A stretch of DNA of 64,000 bases from contig NC_077223.1 in the NCBI RefSeq assembly GCF_024763615.1, forward strand, positions 76,570,627-76,634,626, in the 5' to 3' direction. The stretch is from Phlebotomus papatasi (taxonomy: Eukaryota; Arthropoda; Insecta; Diptera; Psychodidae). The notes below the pieces were generated by a model. The model had not been told where the DNA came from. It did not search any database and was given only the letters and a program-made list of their open reading frames with translations. Shown here piece by piece: positions 25,201 through 34,307 of this stretch. How positions within the stretch are numbered: position 1 is the stretch's first letter; every line of letters starts with the position of its first letter. The position numbers and the translations under genes are program-made.

Positions 25201-28200
25201 TGTTTAAAAAGTTTATTACATTTTTTGGATCAAACAATAGGTCATTTAAGGGTACTTTACCGATTCATTACGGATTGCGACCGATGTAGCCGGGTTGCAA
25301 GTTTTAAGACGGTTCCAAAAAATTCAAATTTAACCAAATTGACATGGTTTAATCGGGTTTAACTTTAACCTTTAGGATTTCAAAATGTCGATTTTTTAGG
25401 TCATAGGTATGTTTGAACAAAATGTTGACCTGAATGACCTCCAAAACATATTCAAAAATAAAAGAAATTGTTGAAACCGTTTTCAAAATAAACAAAAAAA
25501 CATGGTTTTGGAGGGATAGAGGGGATGGGGAAAAAAAGAAATAATACCGTCTAGAGATATCGTCTTTTATTGGCCGAAGACCGGAAGTTGAAATCTTCTA
25601 CGGTTTAAGATCCAGAGCGGTGACAAATTTTAAAAAAAGCGGATTAATGAAAAATTGAAAAAACTGCTCTCTCTTTGAGTTAGAGCAGTAAAGCGGCATT
25701 TTTTCTTTTAGAAAAAAAATGACGATTCCGCCTACAATGACAGGGCAGATTTTCTTTAGAAAAGCGTTATTTTTTTAATAAAAATTGATCCCATGTATAG
25801 AGATCTTTAGAGATTACAATCGAAATTGGGATAGATTACTTAAACTAATAAAATATTATTACAGTAAACTCTCGCTAACTCGGCTCTTTTAAGATCGGGC
25901 TACTTTTTAATTCGGGCAGCGGTTACATTTGAAAAAAGTTTGTTGTCATTTTTCAAGTTTGATTATGATTATCAAATGAATCAAATATGCTCAAATTTGG
26001 CATGGTTTGTCTTAGTTTTGATGTGATTTTGCATTATTGAGGGATTTTCATGCAATTTACGTTATATATGAGTGTGTAAACTCAATATCTATTCTATATG
26101 CACATGAATAAAAAATCGTTGAATTTCAAAAAGTTTGTCGCCCGAATTTCTCTCTAATTCGAATGAAATTTCGGTCCCAAATGCCAGAATTTGAGAGAGT
26201 CTACTGTACTCAAATTTACCATAGTTTGTCTTTGTTTTGATGCGATTTTGCATTATTAAGGGATTTTCATGAAATTTACAATATAAATGAGTGGGGGAGA
26301 CTGGGGCAAAACTTTGCAAAACGGATATTTAATTCTTTCACGAGCTCTGAGAAAACTTAAACGTTTTATAATGATCATATTTTTATAGAAAATTCACTGC
26401 TCTTCAACATTGCAGAAGACTATTTTCCTTTATCTCGAAAGAAATGTAATTTTCGAATCATTTTCTAAAAGTCGATTTTGTGGAGATTCTCAAAATTGCT
26501 GGGGCAAATTTTGTCAGACTTCGGATAATTTGTGACATTTTACTCTCGCAAACGTTAAAAATATCAAATAGACATATTTTTATAGGAAATTTATTCCTCT
26601 ACAACTTTGTCGAAGATAATTTTCTCTATCTTAACGAGGAATGTGCTTAAATTGAGCTAATCAGTATTGATATTTTCTATAAGCCAAATACAGTACCCGA
26701 TTTGTAATCCGGATGATTGAGAGACGACAGATGTCCGCTTCGTAATGCAGATAGATTTTTTGAATTTGTTCAACGTCTCGCAAATATAATACAAGTTTTT
26801 TTTTGTAGAATTAGAATAACAGTTTAAAAAAAAAGATTAAAAAGACATAATTAGAGAATTCTATGCTATTATACTTCATTTATTAAACAAAAACATCACA
26901 GGATAATTCATTTTCATTGCTGAACACACATGCATATGACCTCAAAATTATTTTAAATGTAACCGTCGATAACTCGTCCGGATTACGGCGATCCGGATTA
27001 GAGATCGGGCACTGTATTCCAAAAATAGGGCTCCAAATTTCATTATTTTTTATTTGACATAAATATTCCTCGAATCCCTTGAAACTTTGTAAGTTTAAGA
27101 AGGTTCATAAAGGCTATCTATAATAAAAATTTCAATTCTCAGTCTTTTTTATTTTAGAAAATAGTGAATATATTGAAATTTTTGTTTTAACAAATTTTGC
27201 CCCAGTCTCCCCTATGTAAGCTCAATATGTGTATACAGACAAACAAAAAATCGTTCCAATTCAAAAAATTGGTCACCAGAATTTTTCTCTAATTCGGGTG
27301 ACATTTTGGTCCCAATTGGAGAGTCTACTCTACTGTTTATTGGCCCAAAATTGGCTCGATTCTTTTAATATTTCGATCAAGAAAATTTATTAAATTTTCC
27401 GAATAGGACGATTTCTTTGTTGTCTTTGTTTTGTCATTTGTTCGTAAATTTTTGGCAAGTAAACAAAAATCTACGAACATATGTTTGTCAAAAAAATGTT
27501 TGTCAAATGTTCATTTTACGAATAATGTTTTTGGAAAAAAGTCCAAGCTTTTACGACCTTGTTTGTGGGTTCTAGAATTTAGTAGCATTTCGTATCGTAA
27601 GATTCCAATAGAAATTCACAAACTTTTACGAACAATTTAACGAAATATATGTTTGTGGAAAAATTACAAACTTTTTAGTGGATTATACTATTTTAGCGCA
27701 TCTTGTAAGTCCCCAGTAGGAATTCACAAACGATTACGAACAATTTTACGAGATATTTTTTCTAATGGCTTCGGCACACCTTTTAGATCGGTCAAATTTC
27801 ATGAAATCAAAATTCACTTCTCTTTCTTTCTCAAAAGATTTGCATAAGTCTATCCCACTCTTTCGGTCTCAAAATTGGACTGAACCAAATTTAATTTGGT
27901 GTGATGTTTAAAGGAAGAAGAAGAGTGCGAAAGAGTAGGATAGACATATGCTAAACTTTTAAGAAAGAAAGGGATGCGAATTTTGATTTTATGAAATTTG
28001 ACTGATATAAAAGGTGTGCTAGAGCCATAAGGACATGTGGAAATTTCGATTCTGCAAAATGAATTTTTCTGTAATAGTTCATAAATTACTTGCAGTTGTA
28101 TTTTATCACCACAAGGTTTGGTATTTTACAGTAAAATTGTCCTATTCCAAAATATTTGCTAAAATGAACAAAATTGATGTTGATCCCTGTAGAAGTTCAG

Positions 28201-28503
28201 GTGCTCAATAAATATTCAAACTCCCATTAAGAGGGAACTTGCACAGTAAATCAGATGCCCTTGGAGCACCTGCGAAAGCACAAAATGATTAATGGTCAAA
28301 ATTCAAAATGTGGTCGAATTTCTCCCCAGATTTGCCCCATTATTAAAGCCCGAATGATGCAAACGGGTACAATGATGGTTGGCTATCAGCCAGACGATCG
28401 TCGACCCAATTTCTTCCGCTCAATTATTTCATCGGCAGCCGTAACTGAGAAGGACGTTGACTTCATGCTCGAGGAATTTGATCGATTGGGACATGATTTG
28501 TAA
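1208..28503 (+). CDS. Gad1: Glutamate decarboxylase (GABA synthesis), complete, 8 coding exons
   Basis: Coding exons are 1208-1268, 6148-6384, 13205-13773, 13834-13901, 19860-19938, 24763-24912, 24994-25188 and 28330-28503. All introns are GT..AG, phases agree, and the spliced product is 510 aa, the length I recall for Drosophila Gad1. The enzyme is PLP-dependent and converts L-glutamate to GABA in the cytosol of neurons. The PLP-binding lysine lies in the NPHK motif in exon 5, about residue 322. Other family blocks are TTLKYQVKTGHPHFFNQL across exons 2-3, the substrate-side FVSATAGTTVLGAFDP in exon 3, HVDAAWGGG across exons 3-4, and MVGYQPDDRRPNFFR near the C-terminus. The start codon is preceded by a good acceptor (tgcag ending at 1199), so an upstream 5' UTR exon probably lies outside or near the left edge. 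The exon 4/5 join reads RSLSVTWN where Drosophila has RADSVTWN. Introns 1, 2, 5 and 7 are large and full of transposons, and intron 5 contains a P450 on the other strand. Confidence 0.96.
2420..2843 (-). mobile_element. Pogo-like DNA transposon fragment, copy 1
   Basis: Terminal repeats gggtaagtgtgccaatttc and ggtacacataccc, flanked by TA. On the minus strand it still encodes the residues DDVKKALEEFRKGKEL, which match the start of a psq/pogo helix-turn-helix also present at 62445-62560. The body is collapsed to 424 bp. Related copies are at 14908, 51147 and 62137. Confidence 0.7.
3104..3723. mobile_element. MITE with ends gggcagaatcacattga, interrupted by a GAATG-family MITE
   Basis: Outer ends agggcagaatcacattga and tcaatatgattctgtcct are complementary. 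Subterminal inverted repeats (ttgcaattcttacgca near 3386 and its complement near 3650; a second pair around the sequence tactccgtggcactagg) give a fold-back structure. The left arm is split by the TA-flanked insert at 3151-3358. Confidence 0.7.
3151..3358. repeat. Palindromic MITE, family GAATG, copy 2 (nested)
   Basis: Same family as 88-303, with arms reading gaggaatgtaggcattg and ...gaaccattcccc, flanked by TA at 3149-3150 and 3359-3360. It sits inside the older element 3104-3723. Confidence 0.8.
4445..4683 (+). mobile_element. Tc1-like non-autonomous fragment (inverse of 61888-62136)
   Basis: Runs from gagtaagttttacaaatg to caatttttggccgacact. Read on the opposite strand it matches 61888-62136 over nearly its whole length, including gattacaagctactc and tgtcaagcaa. 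The outer end on the minus strand begins with CAGTG plus CGGCCAAAA, a typical Tc1-family terminus. Confidence 0.6.
4872..5382. repeat. Diverged fold-back MITE, family GGCTTTCAGG, copy 1
   Basis: Starts agaggctttcaggtttcgc and ends gcatgaaagctttccct. Inner blocks such as cacttcatattttt and ccgttaatgaatttgacct match the cleaner copy at 38197-38411. The extra length (about 300 bp) suggests an insertion around 4950-5160. Confidence 0.5.
5383..6147. other. Gad1 intron 1, right part: no further feature seen
   Basis: Single-copy-looking AT-rich sequence up to the acceptor tttgcag at 6147. No ORF with recognisable domains and no clear inverted repeat. Confidence 0.5.
7336..7672. repeat. GC-rich minisatellite, unit about 30 bp
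   Basis: About 11 imperfect units of the type cgcgaaaatccgcg followed by aaaaa and a variable acgcccc. It stands out from AT-rich surroundings in Gad1 intron 2. The opposite strand has an open frame with repeated RGxxFxRIFAGR-like peptides, a by-product of the repeat and not a gene. Confidence 0.85.
7680..10026. other. Gad1 intron 2, middle: no gene recognised
   Basis: Contains short GA-rich and TA-rich microsatellites near 7720-7765. Three short open frames between 8671 and 9597 are somewhat GC-richer than their surroundings but show no domain or splice logic. Could include regulatory sequence for Gad1. Confidence 0.4.
10089..10219. repeat. Palindromic MITE, family AGGGGTGTGCAA, copy 1
   Basis: Begins aggggtgtgcaataaccg and ends with the complement ttttgcacacccct. 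The next block, tttgaaaccgaat, also pairs with attcggtttcaaa. About 131 bp. A second copy lies 100 bases downstream. Confidence 0.8.
10318..10447. repeat. Palindromic MITE, family AGGGGTGTGCAA, copy 2
   Basis: Same ends as 10089-10219 (aggggtgtgcaaaaaccg / ttttgcacacctct). The spacer between copies is itself an inverted repeat of the left flank (see findings). Confidence 0.8.
10450..13204. other. Gad1 intron 2, right part: no feature recognised
   Basis: AT-rich. Open frames at 10919-11128 (minus) and 11371-11568 (plus) have no recognisable domain. The polypyrimidine tract and acceptor ttctag end at 13204. Confidence 0.4.
14908..16885 (+). mobile_element. Pogo-like DNA transposon, copy 2, interrupted by a fold-back element
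   Basis: Terminal repeats gggtaagtgtaccaaattc and gccgaaatatggcacac + ttaccc, flanked by TA at 14906-14907 and 16886-16887. The short coding remnant near 15040-15110 is frameshifted. The 1.55 kb insert at 15165-16717 accounts for most of its length, so the element itself is about 420 bp like the copy at 51147. Confidence 0.75.
15165..16717. mobile_element. Fold-back DNA element nested in a pogo-like copy
   Basis: Ends ccgtcgttgcgggtgac and gtcacccgcaacgacgg are exact complements and TA flanks both sides (15163-15164, 16718-16719). The motif gtgactttgcac recurs subterminally at about 15388 and 16677. Two internal arms of about 180 bases (15458-15639 and 16055-16236) are inverted copies that share tgtccgccattttgaa and gaaattttagtatgttnt-like blocks. 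No transposase frame is seen, so it is non-autonomous. Confidence 0.8.
17073..17292. repeat. Palindromic MITE, family CGAACGTTCATG, copy 1
   Basis: Left arm agtactctcccttcgaacg and right arm cgttcgaacggggagtaat. The middle contains ttatttttcctaagag and its complement ctcttaggaaaa. Other copies are at 22531-23011 and 59071-59242. Confidence 0.8.
17640..18379. mobile_element. Non-autonomous TIR element, 740 bp, single copy
   Basis: Ends cggtaacgtgtggtatttc and gaaataccacacgttgccc are complementary (two mismatches) and flanked by TA. No transposase frame is visible inside. Confidence 0.7.
18380..19859. other. Gad1 intron 4, right part: nothing recognised
   Basis: AT-rich intron sequence up to the acceptor ttttcag at 19859. 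No convincing open frame or repeat. Confidence 0.4.
20090..23841 (-). CDS. Cytochrome P450, clan 3 (CYP28-like), complete, 5 exons, nested in Gad1 intron 5
   Basis: Minus-strand exons in coding order are 23841-23660, 21624-21279, 21199-20665, 20591-20325 and 20259-20090. The phases close exactly and give 499 aa with a TAG stop. It is a haem monooxygenase of the ER membrane acting on lipophilic substrates with P450 reductase. The N-terminus is a hydrophobic anchor rich in Leu and Trp (about residues 1-28), followed by a basic and proline hinge (GIHGPKPS). The I-helix oxygen motif DGFETS is at about 298-303, the K-helix ETLR at 355-358, PERF at 415-418, and the haem loop FGDGPRICIG at 435-444 with Cys442 as axial ligand. 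The haem loop and DGFETS wording fit insect clan 3 (CYP6/9/28). CYP28 is my best guess from similarity of the N-terminal and I-helix regions, so I give no gene name. I chose the ATG at 23841 because it opens directly into the membrane anchor. Intron 1 (about 2 kb) carries at least four small transposons. No key residue is missing. Confidence 0.92.
21797..21955. repeat. Palindromic MITE, family GAAGTGGGGCACC, diverged copy
   Basis: Contains aagtgggacacctttcga and the internal block tttagcttgacaaaccaatt followed by its complement aattgtggagctaaa, as in the copies at 31694 and 33745. It lies in P450 intron 1, and its right end is lost. Confidence 0.5.
22531..23011. repeat. Palindromic MITE, family CGAACGTTCATG, copy 2, interrupted
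   Basis: Left arm aggagaaagtactccccc and right block ctcttaggaaaacaaaaag ... gaactttcgaagagaaag. Interrupted at 22573-22835 by a 263 bp insert. It abuts the next element at 23012. Confidence 0.7.
22573..22835. mobile_element. 263 bp insert with short GGGG..TGAC inverted ends and 12 bp flanking repeat
   Basis: The insert starts ggggggtgacattatc and ends acgtcatgcccc. The flanks tgcttccgaata (22561-22572) and tgcttccaaata (22836-22847) match 11 of 12. The matching uninterrupted sequence in the copy at 17073 shows that this is an insertion. No coding capacity. Confidence 0.65.
23012..23588. repeat. MITE, family AAGGTAAAGTG, copy 1, interrupted
   Basis: Left end aaggtaaagtgacctcgct and right end gagtgagggcattttacctt; a cleaner copy is at 40511-40748. 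Interrupted by the TA-flanked element 23197-23548. Lies in P450 intron 1, about 70 bases from the exon 1 donor. Confidence 0.8.
23197..23548. mobile_element. 352 bp TIR element with many GTGTAA/TTACAC motifs, nested
   Basis: Ends cacagtaaaaaaaatttac and aaaattttttactgtg, flanked by TA at 23195-23196 and 23549-23550. The interior has at least eight occurrences of gtgtaa or ttacac in both orientations. Removing it restores the sequence seen in the copy at 40511. Confidence 0.8.
25862..26206. mobile_element. TIR element, family CAGTAAACTCTC, complete copy, 345 bp
   Basis: Ends cagtaaactctcgctaa and ttgagagagtctactg are complementary with mismatches, flanked by TA. It lies in Gad1 intron 7. A second, partial copy follows directly. 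Confidence 0.75.
26294..27212. mobile_element. TIR element, family GGGGAGACTGGGGC, copy 1, interrupted
   Basis: Ends ggggagactggggcaaa and ttttgccccagtctcccc are exact complements. Related to the copies at 31979 (truncated) and 47798. It contains the nested element 26691-27014. Confidence 0.8.
26691..27014. mobile_element. 324 bp TIR element, innermost of a three-level nest
   Basis: Ends cagtacccgatttgtaatc and gattagagatcgggcactg are complementary, flanked by TA. The matching region of the copy at 47798 lacks it, which confirms an insertion. Confidence 0.8.
27420..27760. repeat. Irregular repeats of an acgaaca/tttgtt motif
   Basis: Blocks such as attcacaaacttttacgaac and attcacaaacgattacgaa recur with diverged spacing. 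Probably the remains of a repetitive element; ends not defined. Confidence 0.4.
27764..28029. repeat. Palindromic MITE, family GGCACACCTTTTAGATC, copy 1
   Basis: Left arm ggcacaccttttagatcgg and right arm gatataaaaggtgtgctag, with inner blocks aatttcatgaaat and atttcatgaaattt-type complements. It ends 300 bases before the last Gad1 exon. Second copy at 59572-59826. Confidence 0.8.
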
Positions 28504-31035
28504 GCAAGTGCAATATTCCACCGAGAACTGCCACTTTTAACGATGGATGGTGCGTAAAAAAAAAGTGAACTAAAAAGAAGGTTCGATGCGCCAGAAGGGC
28601 GTACCAAGTTGTTCGACATAAACCTCCCGAAGAAAACCAAGGATTATCATTTTGAACAACATATCAAAGTGTGAGAATGTCTAAAAGAAAGAAATATTTT
28701 AAAAAACAGAAATTATTTATCGCTAAATTCTATATAAATTGACAATGAAGACAAGAGACATGTATTTTAACTGTTGCTGTTATTGAAATATAAAAAAAAT
28801 ATAATCTATAAATTATATAAATTTGATGATAGAAAAAAATGAAACATTCTATTTGAAATGATGGAGAATCCACTCGTAATGAGACAGAAAAAGAGAATAT
28901 TAATCATGTTGACAAATTACCAAAGATATTAATGTGAATTTATTTGTTTCAGACAGAGAGAGAAACACATAATTTTAGATGAATATTTACTCCTTTGGGC
29001 ACTCAAGTGTTAAAAAATAAATGAAGTTACTATCGTGCTTTTCCTATTTATTCACGCGAAAAGTCTAAAAAAAAAAGATTGTTGCTATTATCAACCGTAC
29101 CTTCTTTTCCTTTGTCAAAGTTTTATTATTTGAAGTAAAAATGTTATATAATTATATAAAGTATACAGAATATATTTAAAAAGTAACGTAAAATAATAAT
29201 AATGTAAAATTATTTATCATTCTGTATATTTTTCATGAGATAAAAAAAATGAATTAATTTTAGTTTTAATTGCGTAATGTTCTTAGAAACATTCGTCTAT
29301 GTGTAGCTCGCAATAAATATTCCAGAAAATGAAATGAGAAAAAATCGTGAAAAGAAATTATAAATAAATGTGTAAAATGAACATAAAGATTATGCTCTAT
29401 GTAAAAAATTCATCGAATTACCGTAAAAATTTAATAAATATATTCAGTCAAAAAAAATTAAATTGTAAAACATAAATCATAATAAAAAAATATTTGCTTC
29501 GTGAAGTATTTACAAAAAAAATCGCATTGTTTTCGGTTTCCTAATGCAATAATCTCAAAATAATCTCAAGAAAAATAGAATGCTGATGATATTGAAAGAT
29601 GCCCAGTAATTAAAAAAATTATTTCATGCAGAAATCAATTGAATTCTTTCGTAATTTCAATCACTTAAGAGTTTGTGTTAACGATCTCTTAAGTTAAGAT
29701 ACCTTTTTGAATTATTTTTTTCGAGTGCTTTCTTATTCAATAAATGCACAAATGTATAGAAAAAACATGTGAATAGATTTTTCTTATGTAAATAGCGAGT
29801 CAGGATAAGAGAACAAAAAGCTTGAATGCATTCCTCAAAAAGAAAATAGAGAAAAAAAGCAAATAAAAATTTGTAGAGAATGTAAAAGAATGAGAATAGA
29901 ATGTATTATTAAATTTCTATTTAATTAATATAGAAGAAAATTTTTGGGGGAGGGTTGTTGGGGTTAAAAGTGAATGAAAAAAAAATCTGTGAGAAAACAA
30001 GTATTGTAATAATGACAAAAAAAAACAATGAAGTCACAAAAGTCTTCCTTCAAACACAAGTTAATTATACATTATTCGGCCGTATTGAGAAATAAGAATA
30101 ATTTGATGGGTTTATTTCCAAATTCGAATTTGGCGTTTGACTGAGGTTGTTGAGCTTTTTGCAGTAATGGATGAATGAATGATTGATAATTTGTCTGCAG
30201 AGGAATTTATTTTCTCAAAAGAATCCGAGCGAACGTATTAAGAGATTGAAAAGGATCGTATACTTAATGAATTGAATAAACCCATTCAAGTTTCACTGTA
30301 AATTTAGTTTTCTCGAATGCGGCATGAATAATTCACTTAGAAAAAAAATGACAAAAATTGCTAGTTGTTTAATTTGTACATTAAATTGAGGCGATGAGGC
30401 AGAAACTTTCATGAGATATAGCAAGAATATTAAAAGAAAAAAAATATTACAAATAAATGTATATTAAGTGCAGTGACAAAAATGATATAAAAGACATAAA
30501 AAAATAGATGTTAAATGTTGTTCTAAAATTGAAAGAGAGAAGTATAAGGAAAAATACAGAGCAAAATAGACAAACAAAGAGGAATTTCATTTTTCCCATT
30601 ACTATTCAAATTTATGCTTATTTTGGAGGCTTGTTTCTCGTCCAGCAACAGCCACTGAATCCCATGCTTCGATCACAAACCACATCATCATGAAATACAC
30701 CGTCCCACACCTTCACAACCTTGGCTAGTTAGAACTTTTAATAATGCTACCCAGACCCAGCATGAATAGAGCCCCTGTATATACTACTTTTATAGCTGAT
30801 TTGATTAAACTGCTCGTCACAACGTGGTTCAGTGTTCCCCTGGAAGTGGTCGAGTGACTTGTGGCATTTGCATTTGAAATCCGACAAACAACAACCTGAC
30901 ACCAAAGAATAATTCAGTTTCCAGCTACATCTCGAGTGATAAAGACGAAAAATCTGAAATCTCTCAAAAGTGCGGTATTTAATCGTTCTTATCAACATCT
31001 TGTTTCACTCTAGAATCTCTGACAAATATACAACA
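28504..31035. other. Gad1 3' UTR and gap to fumarylacetoacetase
   Basis: Very AT-rich, with several AATAAA motifs from 29016 on. No transposon ends found, unlike the introns. Sequence from about 30620 to 31035 is less AT-rich and is the likely fumarylacetoacetase promoter. A possible acceptor (cactctag at 31013) hints at a 5' UTR intron. Confidence 0.4.
29016..29021 (+). terminator. Candidate polyadenylation signal of Gad1
   Basis: First clear AATAAA after the Gad1 stop (about 510 bases downstream). Several more follow up to about 29900, so a longer 3' UTR is equally possible. Confidence 0.3.
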
Positions 31036-33633
31036 ATGGGTGAAACATTCATAGAAATCCCTCAAGACTCCGATTTTACCTACGAAAATCTTCCCTACGG
31101 AGTATTTTCTCGCACTGGTCAGGTAAGATCCGCTACAGGTCAAAACTTGAGGTTAATCTTACAAAGTCTTGGACCACATTTTCCAGAATAATACACGAAT
31201 TGGAGTCGCTATTGGAGAACAAATTTTGGATTTGTTTGCTGTAGCTCATCTCTATGACGTTCCTTATCAAGTAAGATTTTTTTCTTTTTATTTGGAGACT
31301 ACATGAAGTTGATTTAAAGATCTCTTATTCTTGAAAAAAAGTGAGCTCGTATATTCTTATTTTAAGAGGTATTGTCAAGCAATATTAAAAGTATGAATTT
31401 CCATGTTTAACTCTTTCCGGACCGCAGCATATGCTGCAAGCCAATTTCACAATTTTTTAATCAAAAATATCTAAGCTCAGGAATTAATTGAGGTTCTACA
31501 AAAAATATCTTACATTTGGACATCCTTATAGTTTGTAATTTTATCAGTTATGAATAATTAAAAAACATCGTTTTTCACAGAATATTCATATGCTTCTTTG
31601 GGTACTCAGAGTCCCAAAAGAGACGAAAGAGTTAATATCCAAATAAATTACTTTTTTAAATAGTTATCCTTCGTTATACATAATAAATTCAATTAGGAGG
31701 AAGTGGGACACTTTTGAAAATGTGACGCCTTTGAAATTGGGATCTTTCTCCTATTTTTAAGTGGAATTAAGACATATAATAATGTAATTTAGCTTCTCAA
31801 TCTGTTTGTGCAGCTAAATTATATCACAATAAGGCTGAATTTTATTTAAAAATAAGTGAAAATCCCAATTTCAAAGGTGCCCCACCTCCCCTTAGGTGAA
31901 AAAATCAAAATATTTAGAGTGCAAAAAATAATTTTTTATAGATCAACTTGTAAAGTTAAAAATAAACTCGAAGAAATAGGGGAGACTGGGCAAAAAGTCA
32001 CAAAACAGATATTTTATTTTTTTACAAGCCGCTCGAGCACCTCCAAAATTTCTAATTAGTACAGTTTTATAGGAAATTTACTGCTGTACAACTCTGTGAA
32101 AGCCATTTTCTTCTATTTTGTGAGAAAATATATTTATCGAGCCGTTTTCTAAAAGGTAATTTTGTGATCATTCCCAAAAATGCTGGGCAAATAGTATCAG
32201 GCATAAGATACTGTACAGTCCGACGTTTATGTACCAGGGATATGAACTAAAAAATGTAATACCATCTTACAATTTAGATCAAATACGTCATTTGTTATAT
32301 TTTCTTATTATTTAATGTTTATAAGAATTAATATTTCCTTAAAAATTAAAAGTATAGTATTATCCTGAATAGAAATATAAAATATGGTAAGGCTATACGT
32401 AATCTCTTAAATTAAGAGTATCAATGAATACGATTTCTTTAAATTTCTTTAATCAGTAGAATTTATAGTGCCATCTAACACTTCTCTTTTGGTAGAATGC
32501 CCTCCGAGCTTCGAATCTCAATCCCCTCATGGGACTCGGCTACGACGCATGGGCATCAGTGAGAGCACGCACCATTCAGTTGTTGGCGCGAAATTCTGAA
32601 CTGGACAACAATGGTTCCCTCAAGAACGAGTATGAGCACTCTAACTTCTTATTCGAACAAATACAGTAGCAATTTTTTTTGCAGAGCTCTTGTATCTCAA
32701 AGCAGCGTGCAAATGCATCTACCAGCAACAATTGGGGATTATACGGATTTCTACTCCTCCATTCACCATGCCACAAATGTGGGAGTGATGTTCCGCGGAC
32801 GCGAAAATGCATTAATGCCCAATTGGAAGCATCTTCCTGTGGGATACCATGGCCGAGCGAGTTCGGTTGTGGTTTCAGGAACACCTATCCGTCGTCCTCT
32901 GGGTCAAACCCTACCCGTGGATGGAGCAGATCCTGCCTTTGGACCTTGTCGTCTACTGGACTTTGAACTCGAGATGGCATTCTTCATTGGCGGACCGGAA
33001 ACTCAACTTGGAGAACGTGTGGACATCAATGAGAGTCGAAAGAGGATTTTTGGGTTCGTCCTGATGAATGATTGGAGTGCCAGGGATATCCAAAAATGGG
33101 AATATGTTCCACTTGGACCATTTACTGCGAAAAATTTGGGAACAACCATTTCACCATGGGTCGTTACTGTAGCTGCCTTGGAACCATTTGTTGTGGACAA
33201 CTTCCCGCAGGATCCCAAACCATTCCCCTATCTCCAGCACAATGAGAACTTCAACTTTGATATTAAACTCGAAGTGGACATCAAGCCCAAGGGAGCTGTG
33301 AGAGGAACTACAGTTTGTAGGTCAAACTATCGTCATCTCTACTGGACAGCATTGCAGCAAGTGGCTCATCACACAGTTACAGGATGCAATTTGCGTCCTG
33401 GAGATTTGATGGCATCTGGAACAATTAGTGGAGACACAGCAGACTCTTTTGGATCCCTACTCGAACTGTGCTGGAAGGGCACAAAGACCATTCCACTTTC
33501 TGGTGGTGAAACCAGAAAATTCCTTCAAGACGGAGATGAAGTCATTATCAGAGGACATTGCGAGAATGGTGATCGTAAAAGGATCGGCTTTGGATCTTGT
33601 TCAGGAGTGGTTTTACCAGCAACACCATTGTAA
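31036..33633 (+). CDS. Faa: Fumarylacetoacetase, complete, 4 exons
   Basis: Exons are 31036-31122, 31187-31270, 32496-32629 and 32685-33633, giving 417 aa against 419 in human FAH. It hydrolyses 4-fumarylacetoacetate to fumarate and acetoacetate, the last step of tyrosine and phenylalanine breakdown, in the cytosol. The N-terminal domain ends near MHLPATIGDYTDFYSS. This motif carries the metal-binding Asp and the catalytic His (in IHHATN). LDFELEMAFF carries the two metal-binding Glu, LMNDWSARDIQKWEY carries the Asp, and GPFTAKNLGTT supplies the conserved Lys. The C-terminal part LRPGDLMASGTISG and FLQDGDEVIIRG is also typical. All residues I would look for are present. Exon 3 ends in phase 2 (GA before gtatga) and exon 4 restores frame. 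Intron 2 (1.2 kb) contains three unrelated small transposons. A polyadenylation signal AATAAA lies at about 33654. Faa is the Drosophila name for the orthologue. Confidence 0.96.
31407..31635. repeat. TTAA-flanked MITE, piggyBac-like ends, copy A
   Basis: Starts TTAACTCTTTCCGGACC and ends acgaaagagTTAA, both in the style of piggyBac-type MITEs (TTAA duplication included). The left side contains the small palindrome gcagcatatgctgc. Lies in fumarylacetoacetase intron 2. Confidence 0.65.
31694..31894. repeat. Palindromic MITE, family GAAGTGGGGCACC
   Basis: Arms aggaggaagtgggacac and ggtgccccacctcccctta. The centre has tttagcttctcaatctg and caatctgtttgtgcagctaaa. Lies in fumarylacetoacetase intron 2. 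Confidence 0.8.
31979..32213. mobile_element. Truncated TIR element, family GGGGAGACTGGGGC
   Basis: Left end ggggagactgggcaaaa after a TA. It follows the copy at 47798 closely (gtcacaaaac, gctgggcaaatagta) and breaks off near 32213; no right terminal repeat. Confidence 0.7.
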
Positions 33634-33653
33634 GAAGAATATAAAAGCCCAAG

Positions 33654-33659
33654 AATAAA
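33654..33659 (+). terminator. Polyadenylation signal of fumarylacetoacetase
   Basis: AATAAA 21 bases after the stop codon, followed by T-rich sequence. A palindromic transposon starts about 90 bases further on, so the 3' UTR is probably very short. Confidence 0.6.
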
Positions 33660-33744
33660 ATATTTTGTATTTTTCAAAAGTTCTAGTTTTATTTATCAGC
33701 TTAAACATTTATTTAAACTTTTATTCAAATTATGAAATTTTAAT

Positions 33745-33944
33745 AGGGGGAAGTGGGGCACCTTTGAAAGTGAGGCACCTTTGAAATTGGGATTTTTCAC
33801 CCATTTTTAAATAAAATTGAGCCATATCGCGATATAATTTGACTGCACAAACAGATTGAGAAGCTAAATTATATCACGACAAGGCTCAATTTTATTTAAA
33901 AATAGGTGAAAAATCCCAATTTCAAAGGTGCCCCACTTCCCCCT
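33745..33944. repeat. Palindromic MITE, family GAAGTGGGGCACC, best copy
   Basis: 200 bp with near-perfect arms: agggggaagtggggcacc and ggtgccccacttccccct. It can fold almost completely. Just downstream of the fumarylacetoacetase polyadenylation signal. Confidence 0.85.
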
Positions 33945-34307
33945 ATTTCTTCTCGATATCTTTAACATTGTCTCTAAGCTCTTCTATTCTTTACTGATTT
34001 TTTTTAGGATTTTATGATTTAATTGCATTCAACCCTTAATGCTTTTAAGTAACTTACCACAAAATTTATTTTAAAAAAATGCAATTATTATGCAATTGTT
34101 CGAGTTGAAGAGGCATACCAAATTCTCTAGTTAAGAGCTCTTATTTAAGAATTTGTAGTCTTAAATGGGAAACGATCTCGAGGCAAACTCGGGACAAACT
34201 GACTGAATCGAATTCAGGATCTTGCCTTAAGTCATCTTGAGATCGAGCCCAAAAACCTTTTTGAAGTGGCAGAGGATTGACAGGTCTCGGTTACTAACCT
34301 GAGTGAC

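Larger units (their letters stand above)
26210..27335. mobile_element. Partial second copy of the CAGTAAACTCTC family, interrupted
   Basis: 26210-26292 and 27213-27335 match the middle and right part of 25862-26206 (for example gggattttcatg and ggagagtctactctactg). Between them lies the element 26294-27212. The left terminal repeat is absent. Confidence 0.7.

Noticed and set aside
32576..32884. 102-codon minus-strand frame over fumarylacetoacetase exon 4
   Set aside because: Shadow of the strongly supported plus-strand coding exon.
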